Origin: Kocuria rosea subsp. polaris
GTDB lineage: Bacteria > Actinomycetota > Actinomycetes > Actinomycetales > Micrococcaceae
NCBI RefSeq assembly: GCF_001483755.1
Contig: NZ_LQBK01000009.1
Span: 103,930-167,929, forward strand
DNA length: 64,000 bases
Reading direction: 5' to 3'
Of the stretch, positions 36,186 through 45,062 are shown one piece after another. Position numbers and translations under genes: made by a program. Numbering within the stretch: position 1 is the first letter of the stretch; each line of letters begins with the position of its first letter. The notes below the pieces were generated by a model that saw only the letters and a program-made list of their open reading frames with translations, made no database searches and was not told the origin of the DNA.

Positions 36186-37364
36186 ATGCCGTTTCCCCCC
36201 GACAGCGACACGACCGACCCGAACGACGCACCGCGCTGCAGCACCACCGAGTCCCCCGCCGAGTCCTCCGGCGGGTCCTCCGGCGCGCAGGACGACCGCT
36301 CCCCCGGCTGGGCCCGCCGCGCCCGCACGGGCTCGGCGGTCACCGCCGTCGCCGCCCTGGCCGCCCTGGGCGGGGGGACCGTGGCCCACGCCGCCCCCGC
36401 GCAGACGGCCCAGGTGGCCGCGGCGCCCCTGCTCGCGGAGCAGTCGACGACGAAGACCCCGGTGCACACCGTGTCCCCCGGGGACTCCCTGTGGGCGGTC
36501 GCCCAGCGCCACGGCGTCGCGGTGGACAAGCTCATGCGGTGGAACGACCTCTCGGGCGCGGCGCTGCTGATGCCCGGGCAGAAGCTGCGCCTCTCCGACG
36601 GCGCGCCCGCCGCCGCCGGGCCCCCGGAGAAGGCCGCCCCGCCGGCGGAGGATCCGCCCCGCACGCACCACGTGGTCCGCTCCGGGGACTCCCTGTGGAG
36701 CATCTCCCAGGAGCGCGGGGTGTCGGTCCAGGAGCTCCTCGAGGACAACGACCTGACGGTGAACTCCCTGCTGCGCCCGGGTCAGCGGCTGTCGGTCGCC
36801 GCGCCGGCCCCGGCCGCCGTGCGGACCGCCGCGGCCCCGGAGCCGGCCGGGGCACCGCGCCCGGAGCGGGAGCGCGCCGTCGGCGACACGTTCCTGGGCC
36901 GCACCTACGAGGGCGGCGTGGTGGACTCCGCCAACCGCCACCACGAGCAGCTCGCCTCCCGCCCGGCGCCCTCCCGGGAGGAGATGCGCGGACTGGTCCA
37001 CGACACCGCCGTCCGGATGGGCGTGGACCCGGCTCTCGCCCTGGCGCACGCCTACCAGGAGTCGGGCTTCGACCACCGGGCCGTCTCCCCCGCGGACGCC
37101 GTGGGCGCCATGCAGGTCATCCCGGCCGCCGGGGACTGGGCCTCGGGCCTCGTGGGCCGGGAGCTCGACCTGCTCGACCCGCAGGACAACGTCACCGCCG
37201 GCGTGGCCATCATCCGGCAGCTGGGCCGCGGCGCCCCCAGCACCGACGTGGCCATCGCCGCGTACTACCAGGGCCTGCACGGGGTGAAGAAGTACGGGAT
37301 GTACGACGACACGAAGCAGTACGTCAAGAACGTCAAGTCCCACCGCAAGCGGTTCGGTCCGTGA
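36186..37364 (+). CDS. Secreted LysM lytic transglycosylase
   Basis: Predicted peptidoglycan hydrolase. The 392-aa protein has a 42-residue Ser/Asp-rich N-terminus, then a long signal sequence (RR at 44-45, hydrophobic core 49-66, possible cleavage AHA-AP near 69). Next are LysM1 (93-136, VSPGDSLWAVAQRHGV) and LysM2 (161-204, VRSGDSLWSISQERGV), a Pro/Ala linker, and a C-terminal SLT-type domain (about 270-385). Its catalytic Glu lies in LALAHAYQESGFDHRAV (Glu 292), with AVGAMQVIP and NVTAGVAIIRQL. The twin Arg lies ahead of the hydrophobic core, but it is unclear whether export is Tat or Sec. The kinase gene follows after 45 nt with its own promoter. Confidence 0.9.
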   Translation: MPFPPDSDTTDPNDAPRCSTTESPAESSGGSSGAQDDRSPGWARRARTGSAVTAVAALAALGGGTVAHAAPAQTAQVAAAPLLAEQSTTKTPVHTVSPGDSLWAVAQRHGVAVDKLMRWNDLSGAALLMPGQKLRLSDGAPAAAGPPEKAAPPAEDPPRTHHVVRSGDSLWSISQERGVSVQELLEDNDLTVNSLLRPGQRLSVAAPAPAAVRTAAAPEPAGAPRPERERAVGDTFLGRTYEGGVVDSANRHHEQLASRPAPSREEMRGLVHDTAVRMGVDPALALAHAYQESGFDHRAVSPADAVGAMQVIPAAGDWASGLVGRELDLLDPQDNVTAGVAIIRQLGRGAPSTDVAIAAYYQGLHGVKKYGMYDDTKQYVKNVKSHRKRFGP

Positions 37365-37397
37365 CCTCCGACCCAGCCGGCGCACAGCGCCCCGCCC

Positions 37398-37403
37398 TAG
37401 GCT
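37398..37403 (+). promoter_or_regulatory. -10 element of the PASTA kinase (TAGGCT), leaderless
   Basis: TAGGCT followed by 6 nt (GAGCCC) and the GTG at 37410. No Shine-Dalgarno, so a leaderless mRNA is predicted. Confidence 0.65.
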
Positions 37404-37409
37404 GAGCCC

Positions 37410-39278
37410 GTGCAGCACGCGCTCCCCGACCACCTGACCGGGACCCTCCTCGAGGGCCGCTACGAGCTGGGTCCGCGCATCGCCCGGGGCGGCACCGCCA
37501 CCGTGTACCGGGCGGTGGACACCCGCCTGCAGCGCGTCGTGGCGGTCAAGCTCATGCACGCCCACCTCGCGGAGGACCCGGCGGCCGCGGACCGGTTCGT
37601 GCGGGAGGCCCGGGCCGCGGCACGGCTCTCCCACCCCCACGTCGTCTCCGTGCTCGACCAGGGGCACGCCCCGGACGGGGTGCCCTACCTGGTGATGGAG
37701 CACGTGGCGGGCTCGACGCTGCGGGACCTCCTGCGCCGGCGCGGAGCCCTCCCCCCGGGCGAGGCACTGACGCTGCTGGAGCCGGTCCTCGACGGGCTCG
37801 CGGCGGCCCACCGGGCCGGCCTGGTGCACCGTGACGTGAAGCCGGAGAACGTGCTGATCGACGGCACGGGCCGGGTGACGGTCGCGGACTTCGGACTCAC
37901 GCGCGCCGTGGACCAGCACACGGCGACCGGGACGGTGCTGGGCACGGTGGGCTACGCCTCGCCGGAGCTCGTGACCGGGCAGCGGGTGGACACCCGGGCG
38001 GACGTGTACTCGGCCGGGATCGTGCTCTTCGAGCTCCTGGCCGGCCGCCGGCCCTTCGAGGGCGCCCCGCTGGCCGTGGCCCGCGCCCACGCGGAGGGCG
38101 CCGTCCCGGACCTGCGCGCCCTGGACCCCGGTCTCCCGGCGGGCCCGGCGCGGCTCGTCGCCCGCGCCACGGCCCGGGACCCGGGGCAGCGCCCGGCGGA
38201 CGCCGGCAGGTTCCTCGAGGAGCTGCGGGCGGTCCGGGCGGGACTGCGGCCCGACGAGCTCGCCCGGCGCCCCGCACCCGGTGCCGGGCCCGTCCCGGGC
38301 AGCGGCTCCCCGGCCGCACCGGCCCCGGGGCAGCGGGCCGCGTCCGCCCCGGCCGGCGGGAGCACGGCGGTGCTGGGCCCCGGCGACGGGACCACCACCG
38401 TGCTGGACCCCGCGGGCGCGCCCACCGAGGCCCTCGGCCCGGCGACCGCGGCCACGGAGGCCCTCGGCCCGGCGGCCTCCCGGGCCCGGCCGGCGGGGAC
38501 GCCGGGCGCCCCCGCGGCGAGCCCCGGGAGGCCGCCGGGCCCGGGCGGGCCGGCCGCGCCCGCGCACGGCTCCACCGACCCCTGGCACCCCGAGATCGAG
38601 CTGCGCCCCTCCCGCCCCCTGCACGCGGCGGGGACGCTGGCCCTGGTCGCGCTCGCGGTGGCCGCCGCGGCGTTCCTGGGCTGGCTCCTGGGCTCCGGCC
38701 CCGGCGGGACCGTGAGCGTGCCGGACGTGCGGGGAGCGGGTCCCGAGCTGGCCGAGCAGTACCTGGCCGGTGCCGGTCTGGACAACGTCGCCGTGCACGA
38801 GACCGAGGACCCGGTGGCCCCCTCCGGCACCGTGCTCGGCACCGACCCGCCGGCCGGGTCCACCGTGCGGGCCGCGGAGCAGGTCGTCCTGCTGGTCTCG
38901 ACCGGCCCCGAGCGCACGACCGCGCCCGACGTCGCCGGGATGACGGAGGAGCAGGCCCGGGCCCGGCTCGAGGACGCCGGGCTGGCGGCCGGCACCCGGA
39001 CCGCGGTGCCCGACGACGCCGCGCCCGGGACTGTCGTGGGCCAGCACCCCGACGCGGGCACGGCGGTGACCGTGGGCACGGCGGTGGACCTGGCGGTCTC
39101 GGGGGGCCCTCGCACCGACACCGCCCCCGGGGTCCTGGGACGGCCCGTGGACGAGGCGGTGCAGGTCCTCGCGGAGGCGGGGTGGACGTCGCGGGTCGAG
39201 GAGCGCCTCGGCGCCCCCTTCGGCTACGTGGTGGCCCAGACGACGGACGAGGCCGAGATCGTCCTGACCGTCCTGTAG
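37410..39278 (+). CDS. PASTA-domain Ser/Thr protein kinase (PknL/PknB-like)
   Basis: Membrane receptor kinase thought to sense muropeptides or lipid II. The 622-aa protein has a cytoplasmic Hanks kinase domain (about 18-270): glycine loop ARGGTATVYRAVD, VAVK with Lys 47, HRDVKPEN with Asp 142, DFG at 160-162, and activation loop Thr-rich GTVLGTVGYASPE. A Pro/Ala-rich juxtamembrane linker of about 130 residues holds repeated EALGP words. One membrane helix (about 407-427) precedes three extracellular PASTA domains (about 434-498, 502-566, 569-622). The location beside an Rv2175c-like gene and aroG matches pknL; mycobacterial PknL lacks PASTA domains, so the domain content is closer to corynebacterial PknL or to PknB. 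Confidence 0.95.
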   Translation: MQHALPDHLTGTLLEGRYELGPRIARGGTATVYRAVDTRLQRVVAVKLMHAHLAEDPAAADRFVREARAAARLSHPHVVSVLDQGHAPDGVPYLVMEHVAGSTLRDLLRRRGALPPGEALTLLEPVLDGLAAAHRAGLVHRDVKPENVLIDGTGRVTVADFGLTRAVDQHTATGTVLGTVGYASPELVTGQRVDTRADVYSAGIVLFELLAGRRPFEGAPLAVARAHAEGAVPDLRALDPGLPAGPARLVARATARDPGQRPADAGRFLEELRAVRAGLRPDELARRPAPGAGPVPGSGSPAAPAPGQRAASAPAGGSTAVLGPGDGTTTVLDPAGAPTEALGPATAATEALGPAASRARPAGTPGAPAASPGRPPGPGGPAAPAHGSTDPWHPEIELRPSRPLHAAGTLALVALAVAAAAFLGWLLGSGPGGTVSVPDVRGAGPELAEQYLAGAGLDNVAVHETEDPVAPSGTVLGTDPPAGSTVRAAEQVVLLVSTGPERTTAPDVAGMTEEQARARLEDAGLAAGTRTAVPDDAAPGTVVGQHPDAGTAVTVGTAVDLAVSGGPRTDTAPGVLGRPVDEAVQVLAEAGWTSRVEERLGAPFGYVVAQTTDEAEIVLTVL

Positions 39279-39322
39279 CGGACGGCCGGTCCGGCCCCGG
39301 CCCCGTCGGCCCGGTCCTGCGC

Positions 39323-40717
39323 TCAGCGGCGGGAGAGGTAGCCCGCCACGAGGAACGCGATCTCCAGGGACTGCATGTGGTTCAGGCGCGGGTCGCACAG
39401 CGACTCGTAGCGGTCCTGGAAGGAGGACTCGTCGACGGGATCGGCGCCGCCGAGGCACTCCGCGACGTCGTCGCCCGTCATCTCCACGTGGATGCCGCCG
39501 GGGAACGAGCCGATGGCCTCGTGCACCTCGAAGAAGCCGCGGACCTCGTCCACGACGTCGTCGAAGTTGCGGGTCTTGTAGCCGGACGGCAGGGACACGG
39601 TGTTGCCGTGCATGGGGTCGGTGACCCACACGACCTTGGCGCCGGAGCGCTCCACGGCCTCGACGAGCGGGGGCAGCTTCTCCCGGATGTTCTTCGCGCC
39701 CATCCGGGTGATGAAGGTCAGCCGCCCGGGCTCGCGCTGCGGGTCGAGCTTGTCGATGAGCGCGAGCGCGTCGTCGCCGGTGGTCTTCGGGCCGAGCTTG
39801 ACGCCGATCGGGTTGCGCAGCCGGGAGAGCAGGTCCACGTGGGCGCCGTCGAGCTCCCGGGTGCGCTCCCCGATCCACAGGAAGTGCCCGGACGTCCCGT
39901 ACGGGAGGTGGGTGCGGGAGTCGATGCGGCTCAGGGCCCGCTCGTAGTCCAGCAGGAGGGCCTCGTGGCCGGCGTAGAACTCCGTGGTCCGCAGGGCGTC
40001 GAAGTCGGCGCCGCACGCGTCCATGAACTTCACGGCGCGGTCGATCTCGCGGGCCAGCGACTCGTACCGGGCGTGGGCCGGGTTCGTGGTGAAGCCCATG
40101 TTCCAGGCGTGCACGAGGCGCAGGTCGGCGAACCCGCCCGTGGTGAAGGCGCGGATCAGGTTCAGGGTGGAGGCGGAGGTGTGGTAGCCGCGCACCATCC
40201 GCCGCGGGTCGTGGGCCCGGGACTCCTCGGTGAAGTCGAAGCCGTTGACCATCTCGCCGCGGAACGTCGGCAGGGTCGTGCCGTCGCGGGTCTCGTCGTT
40301 GGACGAGCGGGGCTTCGAGAACTGCCCGGCCATCCGGCCCATCTTCACGACGGGCATGGACGCGCCGTAGGTGAGCACCACGGCCATCTGCAGGAGCGTC
40401 TTGACCCGGGCGCTGATCCGGTCGGCGGTGGCGCCCTCGAAGGTCTCGGCGCAGTCCCCGCCCTGCAGGAAGAACGCCCGGCCGTTGGCGACCTCGGCCA
40501 GACGGTCGCGCAGCTTGTCCACCTCCCCCGCGAAGACGAGGGGCGGGACCGCGTTGAGCTCGGCGATCGAGGCGGCGAAGTCGGGGTGGTCGCGCCACGT
40601 CGGCTGCTGGTCGGCAGGCAGGCCGCGCCAGTCGTCCAGCCCCGGGTAGTCGGCCGCTGAGGGCACCGGGGAGGCCAGGTTGCGGAGGCTGTCGGGAACG
40701 GTGAAGTCGAGCATCAT
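39323..40717 (-). CDS. aroG: 3-deoxy-7-phosphoheptulonate synthase, class II
   Basis: First step of the shikimate pathway: PEP plus erythrose-4-phosphate to DAHP. The 464-aa protein is the class II (plant/mycobacterial) type. Signatures are FLQGGDCAETFEG, the active-site segments KMGRMAGQFSKPRSS, VRGYHTSASTLNLIRAF, GVKLGPKTTGDDAL, VWVTDPMHGNT and GGIHVEMTGDDVAECLGG. Mycobacterial AroG is feedback-inhibited by aromatic amino acids and activates chorismate mutase; neither can be judged here. Two ATGs (40717, 40714) lie 3-6 nt after AGGAAGAC. It follows plsC by 40 nt on the same strand. Confidence 0.96.
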   Translation of the reverse strand: MMLDFTVPDSLRNLASPVPSAADYPGLDDWRGLPADQQPTWRDHPDFAASIAELNAVPPLVFAGEVDKLRDRLAEVANGRAFFLQGGDCAETFEGATADRISARVKTLLQMAVVLTYGASMPVVKMGRMAGQFSKPRSSNDETRDGTTLPTFRGEMVNGFDFTEESRAHDPRRMVRGYHTSASTLNLIRAFTTGGFADLRLVHAWNMGFTTNPAHARYESLAREIDRAVKFMDACGADFDALRTTEFYAGHEALLLDYERALSRIDSRTHLPYGTSGHFLWIGERTRELDGAHVDLLSRLRNPIGVKLGPKTTGDDALALIDKLDPQREPGRLTFITRMGAKNIREKLPPLVEAVERSGAKVVWVTDPMHGNTVSLPSGYKTRNFDDVVDEVRGFFEVHEAIGSFPGGIHVEMTGDDVAECLGGADPVDESSFQDRYESLCDPRLNHMQSLEIAFLVAGYLSRR

Positions 40718-40757
40718 GTCTTCCTATGTCTCGTCCGGGGCGGGGCCGGGCGGGGGA

Positions 40758-41609
40758 TCAGGGGGCGGTGGGCGGCGGGGCGTCCCCGTCCGCGGGCTCG
40801 GGACGGTCGCGGTGGGTGATGGAGTCCGCGGTCCGGCGCGCGCTCCGGGCGGCGGTGCGCGCCCTGTCCTTGGCGCTGCCGACGATCTCCGCGGCGGCCT
40901 GCCTGGTCTCCTGGCGCTTCTGCTCCGTGAGCCGCTTCTTGTGCTCCGAGGCGTAGACGTCCACGTAGACCTGGCCGGAGAGGGCCTGGATCGCGTGCAT
41001 GATCTCGTCGGTGACCTCGCGCAGCAGGGCGTGCTCGCTCTGCCGGCCCCGGTAGCGGGAGAAGTCGAGCGGCTCGCCGAAGATGGTGGCGACCCGGGCG
41101 CTGCGGCGGGGCAGCGGCAGCCTGGTCCCGATCGGCTGCACCTTGTCGGTGCCCACCATGGCGATCGGCACGACCGGGGCGCCCGTCTCGAGCGCGAGCC
41201 GGGCCACGCCGATCTTGCCCTTGTACATGCGGCCGTCCGGGGAGCGGGTGCCCTCCGGATAGATCCCGAGCAGCTCGCCCTCGAGCAGCTTGCGCCCGCC
41301 GTTGCTCAGGGACTTCGCGCTGGCCCGGCCGCCGGTCCGGTCCATAGGGATCTGGTTGATGGCGCGGAAGAACGCCGCCACCGCCCTGCCCTTGACCCCG
41401 GGGCTGTCGAAGTACTCCGACTTCGCCAGGAAGAACACCTGCCGGGGCACGGCCACGGGCATGAACACCGAGTCGGAGACCGAGAGGTGGTTGCTCGCCA
41501 GGATGGCCGGGCCCTCGGTGGGCACGTGCTCCAGGCCGCGGACCTCGGGCCGGAAGGCGACGTTGATCAGGGGGCCGACGACGTAGCGCTTCAGAAACAT
41601 GTAGACCAT
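40758..41609 (-). CDS. PlsC-family 1-acylglycerol-3-phosphate acyltransferase
   Basis: Membrane-associated acyltransferase, probably forming phosphatidic acid or acylating another lipid acceptor. The 283-aa protein has the four family blocks: SNHLSVSDSVFMP (HX4D catalytic), INQIPMDRTGG, GIYPEGTRSPDGRMYKG, and APVVPIAMVGTD. The C-terminal 50 residues are basic and Ala/Arg-rich (KKRLTEQKRQETRQAA). The ATG at 41609 has AAGGAG about 12 nt upstream; a second ATG lies at 41600. The upstream frame to 41768 overlaps the esterase and is not supported. Likely operon with aroG. Position matches Rv2182c. Confidence 0.92.
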   Translation of the reverse strand: MVYMFLKRYVVGPLINVAFRPEVRGLEHVPTEGPAILASNHLSVSDSVFMPVAVPRQVFFLAKSEYFDSPGVKGRAVAAFFRAINQIPMDRTGGRASAKSLSNGGRKLLEGELLGIYPEGTRSPDGRMYKGKIGVARLALETGAPVVPIAMVGTDKVQPIGTRLPLPRRSARVATIFGEPLDFSRYRGRQSEHALLREVTDEIMHAIQALSGQVYVDVYASEHKKRLTEQKRQETRQAAAEIVGSAKDRARTAARSARRTADSITHRDRPEPADGDAPPPTAP

Positions 41610-41758
41610 GTGGGTAGAGGACTCCTTCGTGCTGATCGGGATGTCGCGAGGGTCCGTGCCGCTCGGACCGGGTCCGGCCTCCGGTATTCTCTCACGTCCG
41701 CGCGGGCGCCGCCGCCGGTGCACCCGCCGACGGCGCCCGGCCCTGACATCATGGAGGC

Positions 41759-42613
41759 ATGACGCCACCCGTCGGAGACCAGCACCTGTCCATCCCCTCC
41801 CCGGACGGGGCGCCCGCCGCCGAGCACGTTCCGGGCGCTCCCTTCCGCTTCCCGGCCGACGGCCCCGCGGGCGCGCTCGTGCTGCACGGCTTCACCGGCG
41901 TCCCGTTCAGCGTCCGCCCCTGGGGCCGGGCCCTGCACGAGGCGGGGGCCGACGTCGTGGGGCCCCTGCTGCCCGGCCACGGCACGCGCTGGGAGGACCT
42001 CGCCGCCGTGCGCTGGGAGCAGTGGCGCGACCACGCCGCCGAGCAGGTGCGGGAGCTGCGGGCCCGGCACGACGTCGTGCTGGTGTGCGGGCTGTCCATG
42101 GGCGGGGCGCTCGCCCTGCACCTCGCCGCGACGCTGCCCGTCGACGGGGTCGTGGCCCTGAACCCGGCCCTGTCCCTCGTCAGCCGCACGGCGCGGTTCG
42201 CCCCGGCCCTCCACCGCGCGGTGCCCTCCGTGCCGGGCGTGGGGGACGACATCAGCCTCCCCGGGGTCACCGAGCACGCCTATCCGCGCACGCCCGTGGC
42301 GGGCGTCGCCGAGCTGGGCCGGTTCATGGCCCGGACCCGGAGGATGCTGCCCGCGGTCACCGCCCCCGTCCTGGTCCTGCGCTCGCAGCACGACCACGTG
42401 GTCTCCGACGCCTCGCACCACCACGTGCTGCGCCGGGCGGGCGGGGACGTGGAGCTGGTCCGGCTGGCGGAGAGCTTCCACGTGGCCACCCTGGACCGGG
42501 AGGCGGACGTGGTCGCGGCGCGGTCCGTGCGCTTCCTCGACGACCTGCTGGCCGGCCGCAACCCGGTGACCGCGAGACCGCTGCGCCCCGCCGACCGGGA
42601 GGTGCGGCGATGA
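41759..42613 (+). CDS. Alpha/beta hydrolase (carboxylesterase or monoacylglycerol lipase-like)
   Basis: The 284-aa alpha/beta hydrolase has a complete triad: nucleophile Ser 113 in CGLSMGGAL, Asp 212 in RSQHDHVV and His 241 in AESFHVATLD. The oxyanion loop is HGFTG (43-47). The pattern LVLHGFTGVPFSVRPWG resembles the Est30 carboxylesterases and bacterial monoacylglycerol lipases. No signal peptide is seen, so it is cytoplasmic. It lies between plsC and the acyl-CoA ligase and overlaps the next gene by 4 nt (ATGA), so a lipid substrate is plausible but unproven. The ATG at 41759 lacks a well-spaced Shine-Dalgarno; CATCAT ends 6 nt before it, hinting at a leaderless start. Confidence 0.9.
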   Translation: MTPPVGDQHLSIPSPDGAPAAEHVPGAPFRFPADGPAGALVLHGFTGVPFSVRPWGRALHEAGADVVGPLLPGHGTRWEDLAAVRWEQWRDHAAEQVRELRARHDVVLVCGLSMGGALALHLAATLPVDGVVALNPALSLVSRTARFAPALHRAVPSVPGVGDDISLPGVTEHAYPRTPVAGVAELGRFMARTRRMLPAVTAPVLVLRSQHDHVVSDASHHHVLRRAGGDVELVRLAESFHVATLDREADVVAARSVRFLDDLLAGRNPVTARPLRPADREVRR

Positions 42614-43056
42614 ACGCGGGCCCCGGCGCCCCCGGTGGCGCCGGCCAGGGACCCGAGGACGAGTGGAGCCGGATCGTGTCGGACCTGGACGACGTGCGCC
42701 GCGCCGGGGACCGGCACCTCGCGGGTCCACGGGACTGGTCCCCCGAGGACGCGGTCTTCGGCGGGCCCGCCGCGGGGGCGGAGGACCCGGAGGGCGCCGA
42801 GGACCCCGAGGACGACGACGCGCCCTACTCCCCCGACCCTGGACCGGTCACGCAGGGACTCAGCGGCGGGGCGCTGCTGTCCTGGACCGTGCTGGTCGGC
42901 GTGCCGGTCCTGCTGGTGGCGCTCTCCCTGCTGCCCGGCTCCCTCCCGTGGTGGGCCATCGTGGCGGGCCTGGTCGCGGTGACCGCGGCGATCGGCCACC
43001 TGCTGAGGTCGCTGCCCGACGACCGCGACGACCTGGACGACGGCGCCCGCGTCTGA
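42610..43056 (+). CDS. Small acidic two-helix membrane protein
   Basis: Not recognised as a named family. The 148-aa protein has an acidic N-terminal 85 residues (EDPEGAEDPEDDDAPYSPDP), two membrane helices (about 88-109 and 113-133) with a short PGSLPWW turn, and an acidic C-terminus (DDRDDLDDGARV). Both ends are probably cytoplasmic. The ATG overlaps the esterase stop (ATGA), implying coupled translation and possibly a membrane tether for the esterase. The same pattern of a small membrane protein between a hydrolase and fadD occurs in related Micrococcales as far as I recall. Confidence 0.8.
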   Translation: MNAGPGAPGGAGQGPEDEWSRIVSDLDDVRRAGDRHLAGPRDWSPEDAVFGGPAAGAEDPEGAEDPEDDDAPYSPDPGPVTQGLSGGALLSWTVLVGVPVLLVALSLLPGSLPWWAIVAGLVAVTAAIGHLLRSLPDDRDDLDDGARV

Positions 43057-43080
43057 CGTCGTTTGCGTGAGCCAATTCAC

Positions 43081-43086
43081 TAGACT
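43081..43086 (+). promoter_or_regulatory. -10 element of the acyl-CoA ligase (TAGACT)
   Basis: TAGACT 41 nt before the ATG at 43127, just after the stop of the small membrane protein. A weak CGTTTG lies 16 nt further upstream as a possible -35. Confidence 0.5.
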
Positions 43087-43126
43087 GGCCGGGACGGCAC
43101 ACCGACCCCGATCCGAGGAGAACTCC

Positions 43127-45025
43127 ATGCGCCACGTCGCGACCGACGCCATCGTGGACCCGCCGGTCCACAGCCGCATCACGGACTTCCTGCTGATGCA
43201 GGCGGACCGGGCCGAGGACCCGCACCTGTACACCGTCCTGGGGGCGGAGGGGGCGTCCCGTGAGGTGCATGCCCGGGAGTTCCTGGCCTCCGTGCAGGGG
43301 GTGGCCAAGGGGCTCGTGGCCGCGGGGATCGAGCCGGGCGACCGGGTGGGCATCCTCAGCCGGACCCGCTACGAGTGGACCCTCGCGGACCTCGCGATCT
43401 GGTACGCCGGCGCGGTGCCCGTCCCCGTCTACGACTCCTCCTCGGCCCAGCAGATCGCCTGGATCATGGGCGACTCCGACGCGAAGGCCGTCTTCGTGGA
43501 GACGCAGGCCCTCGAGGACTCCGTGCACGCGGCCGCGCGGGAGACGCCCTTCCGGGCCGCGGCGAACGTCTGGCGCCTCGACGGCACGGGCACCGGTCTC
43601 GACGAGCTCGTCCGGGCCGGCGCGGACGTCCCGGACGACGAGCTCGAGGCCCGCCGCACCTCGCGGGCGCTCGAGGACGTCGCCACGATCATCTACACCT
43701 CCGGGACCACCGGACCGCCCAAGGGGTGCGAGCTCACGCACGGGAACTTCGTGCGGCTGTGCGAGAACACGACCCTGGTCGTCGCGGACATCATCCACCC
43801 GGGCGCGCGCACGCTGATGTTCCTGCCGCTGGCCCACGTGTTCGCCCGCTTCGTCGAGGTGATCGCCCTCTACTCCGGGACCGTCCTGGCGCACACCCCG
43901 GACGTGAAGAACCTCATGGCCGATCTCGAGGCCTTCCGGCCCACGTTCATCCTGGCCGTCCCGCGCGTGTTCGAGAAGATCTACCAGAGCGCCCGCCTCA
44001 AGGCCGAGAAGGCCGGGAAGGCGAAGTCCCTGATCTTCGAGCGCGCCGTGGCCACGGCCGTGGCCTATTCGAGGGCCGGGCAGGCCGGCCGGGTGCCGCG
44101 GGTGCTGCGGGCACGCCACGCCCTCTACGACCGGCTCGTGTACTCGAAGCTGCGGGCGGCGATGGGCGGGGAGGTCACGCACGCCGTCTCGGGCGGCGCC
44201 GCCCTCGGCACCCGGCTGGGCCACTTCTTCAACGGGATCGGCGTGTACGTCGTCGAGGGCTACGGGCTCACGGAGACCACCGCCCCGATCGCCGTCAACA
44301 CCCCGGAGATCGGCAAGATCGGCACCGTGGGACTCCCGCTGCCGGGCAACGAGGTGCGGATCGACGAGGACGGGGAGGTCCTGGTCCGGGGCGCCCACGT
44401 CATGCGCGGCTACCACGGACGCGAGGACCTCACCGAGGCGGCGTTCGAGGACGGGTGGTTCCGCACGGGCGACCTCGGCTCGCTCGACGAGGACGGCGCC
44501 CTCACCCTCACCGGGCGGAAGAAGGAGATCATCGTCACCGCCGGGGGCAAGAACGTGGTCCCCAACGTCCTCGAGGACCCCATCCGCGCCTCGGCCCTGG
44601 TCTCCCAGGTCATGGTGGTCGGGGACGACCGGCCGTTCGTGGCCGCGCTCGTGACCCTCGACCAGGACGTGCTCCCCGCGCGCCTGGAGCTGATGGGCCT
44701 GGACCCCGCGATGCCTGTGGCCGAGGCCGCGCGCCACCCGCAGGTCGTCGAGCACGTCCAGGCCATCGTCGACCACGCGAACCAGGCGGTCTCCCGGGCG
44801 GAGAGCATCCGGGCCTTCGAGATCCTCGACGTCGACTGGACCGAGGCCTCCGGGCACCTGACCCCGTCCATGAAGATCAAGCGGGCCAGGATCGCCCAGG
44901 ACTTCGGGGACCGGATCGAGGAGATCTACTCGCGCCCGGCCCCCGAGCCGGCCCCCGCCCCCGCCACCCCGGCGGAGCGGATCAAGGAGAAGCTCTCCCA
45001 GGCGCACCTGCCGGGCCGCGGGTAG
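43127..45025 (+). CDS. Long-chain fatty-acid-CoA ligase (FadD15-like)
   Basis: AMP-forming ligase that activates long-chain fatty acids to acyl-CoA. The 632-aa protein has the P-loop TIIYTSGTTGPPKG, the LFLPLAHVFARF-like segment MFLPLAHVFARFVEV, the adenylate motif VVEGYGLTETTAPIAVN, the hinge GWFRTGDLGSLDEDG and the C-terminal lysine region TGRKKEIIVTAGGKNVVP. The acidic/Pro-rich tail (EPAPAPATP) is a linker. The ATG at 43127 follows GAGGAGAA. Position and sequence match FadD15 (Rv2187). It ends convergent with mtr at a strong hairpin. Confidence 0.95.
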   Translation: MRHVATDAIVDPPVHSRITDFLLMQADRAEDPHLYTVLGAEGASREVHAREFLASVQGVAKGLVAAGIEPGDRVGILSRTRYEWTLADLAIWYAGAVPVPVYDSSSAQQIAWIMGDSDAKAVFVETQALEDSVHAAARETPFRAAANVWRLDGTGTGLDELVRAGADVPDDELEARRTSRALEDVATIIYTSGTTGPPKGCELTHGNFVRLCENTTLVVADIIHPGARTLMFLPLAHVFARFVEVIALYSGTVLAHTPDVKNLMADLEAFRPTFILAVPRVFEKIYQSARLKAEKAGKAKSLIFERAVATAVAYSRAGQAGRVPRVLRARHALYDRLVYSKLRAAMGGEVTHAVSGGAALGTRLGHFFNGIGVYVVEGYGLTETTAPIAVNTPEIGKIGTVGLPLPGNEVRIDEDGEVLVRGAHVMRGYHGREDLTEAAFEDGWFRTGDLGSLDEDGALTLTGRKKEIIVTAGGKNVVPNVLEDPIRASALVSQVMVVGDDRPFVAALVTLDQDVLPARLELMGLDPAMPVAEAARHPQVVEHVQAIVDHANQAVSRAESIRAFEILDVDWTEASGHLTPSMKIKRARIAQDFGDRIEEIYSRPAPEPAPAPATPAERIKEKLSQAHLPGRG

Positions 45026-45030
45026 CGGGG

Positions 45031-45062
45031 GTCGGCGGCCGGGTGGATCACCGGCCGCCGAC
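45031..45062. terminator. Bidirectional terminator hairpin between fadD and mtr
   Basis: GTCGGCGGCCGG (45031-45042) pairs perfectly with CCGGCCGCCGAC (45051-45062) over an 8-nt loop. The right arm lies within the last codons of mtr and the loop holds its stop. No T-tract, but the position between convergent genes supports termination. Confidence 0.65.
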
